64,000 nt of DNA, taken from JADYZU01 sp964540965 (lineage in GTDB: Bacteria; Pseudomonadota; Alphaproteobacteria; Rhodobacterales; Rhodobacteraceae). Location of the stretch: positions 1 to 64,000 of the forward strand of contig CAZIOT010000007.1 in the NCBI GenBank assembly GCA_964540965.1, given 5' to 3'. Positions 59,021-64,000 of this stretch are shown here, in pieces. Made by a program: the position numbers and the translations under genes. Positions within the stretch are counted from its first letter, which is position 1, and each line of letters begins with the position of its first letter. The notes beneath the pieces were generated by a model that saw only the letters and a program-made list of their open reading frames with translations, did no database searches and was not told where the DNA came from.

Positions 59021-60388
59021 CTACCGATAGGTCACTTTGCGCGCCGCCGCGACGATCTCGTCCACGGTCACCAGCGCCAGCTTTTCCAGATTGGCCGCAT
59101 AGGGCATCGGCACGTCCTTGCCCGTGCAGGTGATGACCGGCGCATCAAGCCAGTCGAACGCCTGCTGCATGATCTCCGAGGCGATGTAGCTGCCGACCGA
59201 GCCCTGCGGCCAGCCTTCCTCGACCGTGACGCAGCGGTTGGTCTTCTGCACCGAGGCGATCACCGTCGGCAGGTCCATCGGCCGCAGCGAGCGCAGGTTG
59301 ATGACCTCGGCCTCGATGCCGATTTCCGCCAGTTTCTCGGCGGCGGCAAGGGTGTGGCCCATGCCGATGCCGAACGACACCAGCGTCACGTCACTGCCGG
59401 CACGCTCGACCTTGGCCTTGCCGAAGGGGATGGTGAAATCCTCGAGCACCGGCACCTCGAACGAGCGGCCATAGAGGATCTCGTTTTCAAGGAAGATCAC
59501 CGGGTTGGGGTCGCGGATCGCGGACTTCATCAGTCCTTTCGCATCGGCGGCGGAATAGGGCATCACCACCCGCAGACCCGGGACCTGCATGAACCAGGCG
59601 GCGAAATCCTGCGAATGCTGGGCGCCGACACGGGCCGCGGCGCCGTTCGGGCCGCGGAACACGATGGGGCTGCCCATCTGGCCGCCGGACATGTACAGCG
59701 TCTTGGCCGCCGAATTGATGATATGGTCCATCGCCTGCATGGCGAAGTTGAAGGTCATGAATTCGACGATGGGCCGCAGGCCGCCAAACGAGGCGCCGAC
59801 CGCGATGCCGGCAAAGCCGTATTCGGTGATCGGCGTGTCGATGACCCGCTTTGGCCCGAATTCATCCAGCATCCCCTGGCTGATCTTGTAGGCGCCCTGA
59901 TATTCCCCGACCTCCTCGCCCATCAGGAAGACGTTGGGGTCGCGGCGCATCTCTTCGGACATCGCCTCGCGCAGGGCCTCGCGCACGGTCATGCTCTTGG
60001 TCGGGGTGCCGTCGGGCCAGTCGGCGGCCGGCAGCGGGGCGGGTGCGGCTTTCGGGGCCGGGGCGGCTGCAGCGGCCGGGGCCGGGGCCGCCGGCTGCTC
60101 TGCGGGCGCGGCCCTGGGCGCCGGCGCGGCGGCATCGGCGCTTTCGCCTTCGGCCACCAGCACGGCGATGGGGGTGTTGACCTTCACCCCTTCGGTGCCC
60201 TCGGCGATCAGGATCGCCCCCAGGGTGCCCTCATCCACCGCTTCGAATTCCATCGTCGCCTTGTCGGTCTCGATCTCGGCGATGATCTGCCCGGCCTTGA
60301 CCGTATCGCCCTCTTTCACCAGCCATTTGGCCAGCGTGCCTTCCTCCATCGTGGGGGACAGGGCGGGCATGAGGATATTGGTTGCCAT
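59021..60388 (-). CDS. pdhB: Pyruvate dehydrogenase E1 beta with N-terminal lipoyl domain
   Basis: This 455-aa E1 beta has a lipoyl domain at residues 1-80 (ETDKATMEFE lysine) and an Ala/Pro linker. From about 130 comes the transketolase-like domain (SMTVREALREAMSEEMRRDPNVFLMGEEVGEYQGAYKIS, GGLRPIVEFMTFNFAMQAMDHI). E1 beta with its own lipoyl domain is typical of alphaproteobacteria. It overlaps the VOC gene stop by 1 base (TGATG), so translation is coupled. Confidence 0.96.
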   Translation of the reverse strand: MATNILMPALSPTMEEGTLAKWLVKEGDTVKAGQIIAEIETDKATMEFEAVDEGTLGAILIAEGTEGVKVNTPIAVLVAEGESADAAAPAPRAAPAEQPAAPAPAAAAAPAPKAAPAPLPAADWPDGTPTKSMTVREALREAMSEEMRRDPNVFLMGEEVGEYQGAYKISQGMLDEFGPKRVIDTPITEYGFAGIAVGASFGGLRPIVEFMTFNFAMQAMDHIINSAAKTLYMSGGQMGSPIVFRGPNGAAARVGAQHSQDFAAWFMQVPGLRVVMPYSAADAKGLMKSAIRDPNPVIFLENEILYGRSFEVPVLEDFTIPFGKAKVERAGSDVTLVSFGIGMGHTLAAAEKLAEIGIEAEVINLRSLRPMDLPTVIASVQKTNRCVTVEEGWPQGSVGSYIASEIMQQAFDWLDAPVITCTGKDVPMPYAANLEKLALVTVDEIVAAARKVTYR

Positions 60389-60768
60389 CAGCGGGCCTCC
60401 ACGTCGTCTTGGAACAGACCCACGACATTGTTGTCGGGGTCGCGGAAATAGGCGGACCAGCCCACGCCGGGCACCGGATGGCGGGCCACCGCGACGGCGG
60501 CGCCCAGATCGGCGGCCCGGGTGACACTGGCGTCAAGATCATCGACGCCGACCACGATCACCGCCCCCATCACCGGCGCGCCGGCTTCGGGCGCCGGTCC
60601 GCGGCGCTGGGTGATGGCGCCGTTGATCCCCGGCCCGGCGCCGGTATCCAGCAGGCGATAGGGCGTGTCGCCCCAGGTATTCGCGGTCCAGCCGAACAGG
60701 TCGGCATAGAACCGCGCCAGCGCGTGGGGGTCGGCGGCGTGGATTTCGAAATGCACGGGGCGGCCCAT
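60388..60768 (-). CDS. VOC (glyoxalase/bleomycin resistance-like) family protein inside the pdh operon
   Basis: This 126-aa vicinal oxygen chelate protein has GRPVHFEIHAADPHALARFYADLFGW at the start and PGVGWSAYFRDPDNNVVGLFQDD at the end, the paired beta-alpha-beta-beta-beta arrangement of the family. Metal ligands are partly visible (H in HFEIHA). Function unknown. It has TGATG overlaps with both pdhA and pdhB, so it is fully embedded in the PDH operon. ATG 60768 is chosen over an upstream start at 60798 inside pdhA. Confidence 0.85.
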   Translation of the reverse strand: MGRPVHFEIHAADPHALARFYADLFGWTANTWGDTPYRLLDTGAGPGINGAITQRRGPAPEAGAPVMGAVIVVGVDDLDASVTRAADLGAAVAVARHPVPGVGWSAYFRDPDNNVVGLFQDDVEAR

Positions 60769-61763
60769 CACGGCGCCTCCGCATAGATGTCGGTCCACAG
60801 TTCGGCCGCATCCGGCTCGGGGCTGTCCTTCGAGAACTCGGCCGCCTCGTTGACGATCTCCTTGATCTCGCGGTCGATGGCCTTGAGGTCGTCCTCGGTG
60901 GCGTGTGCCCCGGTCAGCAGCAATTGACGAACGTGTTCAATGGGATCGCGTTCGTCCTTCATCTTCTGCACCTCTTCGCGGGTGCGGTATTTCGCCGGGT
61001 CGGACATCGAATGGCCGCGATAGCGATAGGTCTTGACCTCGAGGATATAGGGCCCCTTGCCCGACCGGCAGTGCGCCACCGCGCGCTCGCCGGCGGCCTT
61101 GACGGCCAGCACGTCCATGCCGTCGACTTCCTCGCCCTCGATGCCATAGGCCTTGCCGCGGCCGTAAAGCGTGGTCGACTTGGTCGACCGCTTGACGCTG
61201 GTGCCCATCGCATACTGGTTGTTCTCGATCACGAAAACGACCGGCAGTTCCCAGAGTTCGGCCATGTTGTAGGTCTCATAGACCTGGCCCTGGTTGGCCG
61301 CGCCATCGCCGAAATAGGTGAAGGTGACGCGGCCGTTGCCCAGATACTTGTCGGCAAAGGCAAGGCCGGCGCCCAGCGGCACCTGCGCCGCGACGATGCC
61401 ATGGCCGCCATAGAAATGGCGTTCCTTGGAAAACATGTGCATCGAGCCGCCCTTGCCGCGGGAATAGCCGCCCGAGCGCCCGGTCAGTTCGGCCATCACC
61501 CCCTTGGCATCCATGCCGCAGGCCAGCATGTGGCCGTGGTCGCGATAGCTGGTGATGCGCTTGTCGCCGTCCTCGGCCGCCGCCTCGAGGCCGACCACCA
61601 CCGCCTCCTGCCCGATGTACAGGTGACAGAAACCGCCGATCAGGCCCATGCCGTAAAGCTGGCCGGCCTTTTCCTCGAACCGGCGGATCAGCAGCATGTC
61701 ACGATAGTAGGATTTCAGTTCCTCGGCCGATACGTTCGGCAGGTCGGCGGGCTTTCTGGCCAT
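60768..61763 (-). CDS. pdhA: Pyruvate dehydrogenase E1 alpha
   Basis: The 331-aa E1 alpha has the active-site region (YYRDMLLIRRFEEKAGQLYG, GFCHLYIGQEAVVVGLEAA), the thiamine-diphosphate motif GDGAANQGQVYETYNMAELWELPVVFVIENNQYAMGTS cut by known residues (GDG...NN), and the phosphorylation-loop-like region YRYRGHSMSDPAKYR. With PdhB it decarboxylates pyruvate. It is the first gene of the operon, 22 bases downstream of the palindrome. Confidence 0.97.
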   Translation of the reverse strand: MARKPADLPNVSAEELKSYYRDMLLIRRFEEKAGQLYGMGLIGGFCHLYIGQEAVVVGLEAAAEDGDKRITSYRDHGHMLACGMDAKGVMAELTGRSGGYSRGKGGSMHMFSKERHFYGGHGIVAAQVPLGAGLAFADKYLGNGRVTFTYFGDGAANQGQVYETYNMAELWELPVVFVIENNQYAMGTSVKRSTKSTTLYGRGKAYGIEGEEVDGMDVLAVKAAGERAVAHCRSGKGPYILEVKTYRYRGHSMSDPAKYRTREEVQKMKDERDPIEHVRQLLLTGAHATEDDLKAIDREIKEIVNEAAEFSKDSPEPDAAELWTDIYAEAP

Positions 61764-61785
61764 CGCACCCTCGTTCTCTGTCGCA

Positions 61786-61817
61786 GGAATAGTTTAACGT
61801 TGAACTATTCCTTACAA
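61786..61817 (-). promoter_or_regulatory. pdhA: pdhA promoter with 26-bp palindromic operator-like site
   Basis: 61786-61811 is an almost perfect 26-bp inverted repeat with core AGTTTAACGTTGAACT and outer arms GGAAT/ATTCC; two symmetric positions differ. TTGTAA (minus strand, 61817-61812) directly before it could be a -35 box, placing the palindrome over the promoter. The central CG dyad is typical of LacI-family sites; the carbon regulator CceR is a candidate by analogy only. Confidence 0.6.
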
Positions 61818-61877
61818 CAGCTCGCGAAGGAAGGCGAGGGGGTCTTGCGCCGCCGTGCCTTGCCCTGAACGCATGGC

Positions 61878-62441
61878 TCAGCTTTCGACCAGCAGCCCGG
61901 CGGCACCCACGGGCAGGGTGCCCCAATCGAAGGCGAAATTGCCGGTGGCGGCCAGGCAGCCGGTGCCCGCCTGGGCATCAAGGCACAACTGGGCAGCAAA
62001 GCTGCCCCGCACCCGCCAGCCGCCATCGGCCCGCGGCGCGATTTCGCGCAAGGTCAACGTGCCGCCCGCGGGGCCAAGGCCCAGCAACTCGGCTTCCGCC
62101 AGATCGCCATGGGCGACGACGCGCTGGTAGCCGGCATCGATCAGCGCCGCCGGCGCCGACAGATCGGCCGCCGGATCGGTGCCCCAGGATGCCTCCAGAT
62201 CGAATCCGCTGCCCGACAGCGCAAGGTTGGTCTCGGTCTGGGTCGCGCTTGCCTCATAAAGGCCGCCGGTGATGGGCATCGTCGGCTCGCCTTCGTCAAA
62301 GATGACGGCGCGCCCGTCCAGCGACAGCGAGGTCAGTCCGTTCAGGTCGGGGAGGATTACGCAGGCGCAGGGCGTCACCGGCACGGTCGCGGCGCAGGCG
62401 GCGACGAACACGCAAGTCCCAAGGGCGGCAAGATATTTCAT
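61878..62441 (-). CDS. Hypothetical lipoprotein
   Basis: This 187-aa protein starts KYLAALGTCVFVAACAATVPV with a lipobox VAAC near residue 16. The mature part is beta-rich (LTSLSLDGRAVIFDEGEP, GTLTLREIAPRADGGWRVRGSF) with further cysteines (TPCACVILPD, AQLCLDAQAGTGCL). Family not recognised. It lies upstream of pdhA on the same strand, about 114 bases away. Confidence 0.62.
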   Translation of the reverse strand: MKYLAALGTCVFVAACAATVPVTPCACVILPDLNGLTSLSLDGRAVIFDEGEPTMPITGGLYEASATQTETNLALSGSGFDLEASWGTDPAADLSAPAALIDAGYQRVVAHGDLAEAELLGLGPAGGTLTLREIAPRADGGWRVRGSFAAQLCLDAQAGTGCLAATGNFAFDWGTLPVGAAGLLVES

Positions 62442-62494
62442 GCAATGGCTCCGTCAATCGGGCCGAGGCTGACAGCCGCCAATGCCGCTGTCAA

Positions 62495-62794
62495 TCAGCG
62501 GATCACGATCTCGTCCGCGCGGACATAGCCCAGCACGTCGCGGGCCTGCTGGTCCAGAAGATCGAGGTCGAGGAACTCGTCCGACAGGCGATGGGTCAGG
62601 TTCTCCATCCGCGCCACTTCCACCTCGAGGCCGGCCAGCTCCTCGCGCAGGGTGTCGGCCTCGGTGGCGATCTCGGCGCGGCGGAACACGCCATAGGGGC
62701 CCATCACGGCGGCAAGCAGGAAATAGCCGCCACCCAGCACCATGAGCGACAGGACAAGGATGGTGCCCAGGGACGGGCGTTTGCGGCGTGTCAT
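62495..62794 (-). CDS. Septum formation initiator family protein (FtsB/DivIC-like)
   Basis: This 99-aa protein has a short cytoplasmic start (TRRKRPSLGT), one membrane helix (ILVLSLMVLGGGYFLLAAVMG), and a periplasmic coiled coil (AEIATEADTLREELAGLEVEVARMENLT) ending LDQQARDVLGYVRADEIVI, the DivIC/FtsB pattern. It would scaffold FtsQ/FtsL at the division site. In this group it commonly lies between fructose-bisphosphate aldolase and pdhA genes, as here. ATG 62794 is chosen because the upstream extension has no family features. Confidence 0.87.
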   Translation of the reverse strand: MTRRKRPSLGTILVLSLMVLGGGYFLLAAVMGPYGVFRRAEIATEADTLREELAGLEVEVARMENLTHRLSDEFLDLDLLDQQARDVLGYVRADEIVIR

Positions 62795-62878
62795 GCTTTG
62801 GCCCTGCTCGGCGGTCGCGGCGCCTCTCACGGGCGCTTCGCGGGCAATTCTGTCACAGAACCGGCGGTTTGTGAATCG

Positions 62879-62908
62879 GAAAAGCGGCGCCAAACCGCCG
62901 CTTTTCCA
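62879..62908 (-). terminator. Terminator after the fructose-bisphosphate aldolase gene
   Basis: GGAAAAGCGGCG, loop CCAAAC and CGCCGCTTTTCC form a perfect 12-bp stem with A/T tracts on both sides, 18 bases after the aldolase stop. It can work in either direction. Confidence 0.75.
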
Positions 62909-62926
62909 CGGATTTCCGAAAAAGCC

Positions 62927-63817
62927 TCAGCCCGCGACCGATGCCGCGTGGATCGAGCGGATGGCGCCGCCCAGGGCCGCGTCGAATTGCGCATCGCTTT
63001 GCTGCGCCGTCAGCCCCTCGGTCAGCGCGCGGCTGAAGCTGGCGATCATGCCACGGTTCTGCGCCAGGATCGCATTGGCCGCGTCGCGGGAATGGCCGCC
63101 CGACAGCGCCACCACCTTCATCACCGCCGGATGGTCGACCAGCGGCGCATAGAAGTTCGCCACGGTCGGCAGCGACAGTTTCAGCATCACCAGCTTGCCG
63201 GCGGGGAAGGCGTCCAGGTGGCGCAAGAGCTCCTCGCGCAGAATGGTTTCGGCCTCGGCCTTGTCGGGGATCGAGATGGTGACTTCGGGTTCAAGGATCG
63301 GCATCAGCCCCTGCGCCAGCACCTGATCGCCCACCGCGAATTGCTGGTCGACGACGGCGCGGATCCCGGCACGGTTGGCCGCGGAAATCACCGACCGTTC
63401 CTTGGTGCCGAAGATGCCCTTGGCGCGCGCGCGGGTCAAAAGGGCGTCCAGATCCGGCATCGGCTTCATCAGCTGGCAGCCGTCCGCCTCGGGCTCAAGC
63501 CCCTTGTCGATCTTGAGGAACGGCACGACGCCGCGCTGTTCCCAAAGGTATTGCGCCGTCGGCACGCCGTCGATGTCGCGGTCCATCGTCATCTCGAACA
63601 GGATGGCGCCGACGATCAGGTCGCCGGTAAAGGCCGGCGACTTGATGATCCGCGCCCGCATCGCATGCATGAGGTCGAACATCTGCGCCTCGGACGACCA
63701 GTCGGCGGCGGTCAGGCCGTAAAGGCCCAGCGCCTTGGGCGTCGATCCGCCCGACTGGTCCAGCGCCGCGATGAACCCGTTGCCCTTGCGCACCTGTTCG
63801 GCCTTGGCCTGATCCAT
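62927..63817 (-). CDS. Class I fructose-bisphosphate aldolase
   Basis: The 296-aa enzyme has KGNGFIAALDQSGGSTPKALGLYG, TMDRDIDGVPTAQYLWEQRGVVPFLKIDKGL, ILEPEVTISIPDKAEAE and the likely Schiff-base lysine in LVMLKLSLPTVANFY. It cleaves or forms fructose 1,6-bisphosphate without a metal. Length fits the bacterial ~296-aa class I type. ATG 63817 is chosen; the open frame beyond it is antisense to the next gene's start. Confidence 0.95.
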   Translation of the reverse strand: MDQAKAEQVRKGNGFIAALDQSGGSTPKALGLYGLTAADWSSEAQMFDLMHAMRARIIKSPAFTGDLIVGAILFEMTMDRDIDGVPTAQYLWEQRGVVPFLKIDKGLEPEADGCQLMKPMPDLDALLTRARAKGIFGTKERSVISAANRAGIRAVVDQQFAVGDQVLAQGLMPILEPEVTISIPDKAEAETILREELLRHLDAFPAGKLVMLKLSLPTVANFYAPLVDHPAVMKVVALSGGHSRDAANAILAQNRGMIASFSRALTEGLTAQQSDAQFDAALGGAIRSIHAASVAG

Positions 63818-63908
63818 GATCCTGTCCCTTCCCGTGTGACTGCCGCGGTCATAGGTAAAGGCGTGCTGCCATGCAATCGTGGTTGCGCTCACAACCCGGG
63901 GGCCGGCG

Positions 63909-64000
63909 ATGCGCTTTTTCGATTTCTCGTCCTGGCAGGCGGTGCTGGCCTCGCTGATCGGCATCGCGCTGTTTGCGCTGATCGGTGTCGGCATCCGCAT
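63909..64000 (+). CDS. Start of a membrane-anchored protein (cut by window end)
   Basis: About 30 residues are visible: MRFFDFSSWQAVLASLIGIA followed by LFALIGVGIR, an N-terminal membrane helix. The frame is still open at the window end. GGGGGCCGGCG precedes the ATG. It is divergent from the aldolase gene. Family cannot be named from this fragment. Confidence 0.5.
   Translation, partial: MRFFDFSSWQAVLASLIGIALFALIGVGIR

Noticed and set aside
57335..60451. Open frame of 1038 codons on the plus strand
   Set aside because: It lies antisense across the pdhC and pdhB coding regions; high-GC codon bias keeps the opposite frame open. The translation is Arg/Gly/His-rich with no family motif.
63830..63905. 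Operator palindrome upstream of the aldolase gene (GCAATCGTGGTTGC)
   Set aside because: The arms are only 4 bp and there is no second copy; chance is likely.

Overview
The window is high-GC DNA from an alphaproteobacterium, almost certainly a member of the Rhodobacterales (Rhodobacteraceae/Paracoccaceae). The best evidence is a complete, ordered RcGTA-type gene transfer agent (GTA) cluster beside cysE. Also typical are a PDH E1 beta subunit with an N-terminal lipoyl domain, a dnaB/alr/Mla block and an IF-3 gene that appears to start at a non-AUG codon. I see no rRNA, tRNA, CRISPR array, insertion sequence or integrase gene.

Layout. (1) 0.1-13.0 kb is an accessory catabolic island. A MurR/RpiR-type regulator lies divergent from an operon of a NitT/TauT-like ABC importer (ATPase, permease, Tat-exported binding protein), a Gfo/Idh oxidoreductase, an amidase, an amidohydrolase and an unknown protein. 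On the other side are a flavin monooxygenase, a RidA-like protein, an SDR and a D-threonine-aldolase-like PLP enzyme. Two TGTAA-N5-TTACA-type palindromes sit between regulator and transporter. The gene set suggests uptake and hydrolysis of an amide- or imide-type nitrogen compound; the substrate is unknown. (2) 13.0-21.7 kb is housekeeping: PqiA-like and coiled-coil membrane proteins, MlaF/MlaE, alr, a fatty-acid-hydroxylase-type protein, dnaB, pyrE, pyrC. (3) 21.8-30.5 kb is mixed: several small secreted proteins, an XdhC plus molybdopterin-binding pair, infC, a hendecad-repeat Ala/Glu-rich membrane protein and an RTX repeat protein.

(4) 30.8-38.7 kb holds rpsF-rpsR-rplI, then the fatty acid synthesis block fabD-fabG-acpP-(arginase-like)-fabF-mltG. 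(5) 38.9-55.9 kb is the GTA cluster: small and large terminase, portal, g3.5, protease, capsid, connectors, tail genes, tape measure, distal tail, Fe-S hub, peptidase and the large tail-tip protein. All recognisable reading frames are intact, but the cluster is split between terminase and portal by an antisense L,D-transpeptidase, a degenerate SDR and a P1-family peptidase. (6) 56-64 kb has cysE, an AhpD-like protein, a pdhA-VOC-pdhB-pdhC operon behind a palindromic operator-like site, a DivIC/FtsB-like protein, a class I fructose-bisphosphate aldolase and the start of a membrane protein cut by the window end.

Recurrent short intergenic elements are visible: a ~50 bp paired palindrome (two copies), a GGTGGG/CCCACC hairpin at two convergent gene ends, and a GGATATT-type element near gene ends. 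Functions come from reading translated motifs and gene order only; no database search was run.
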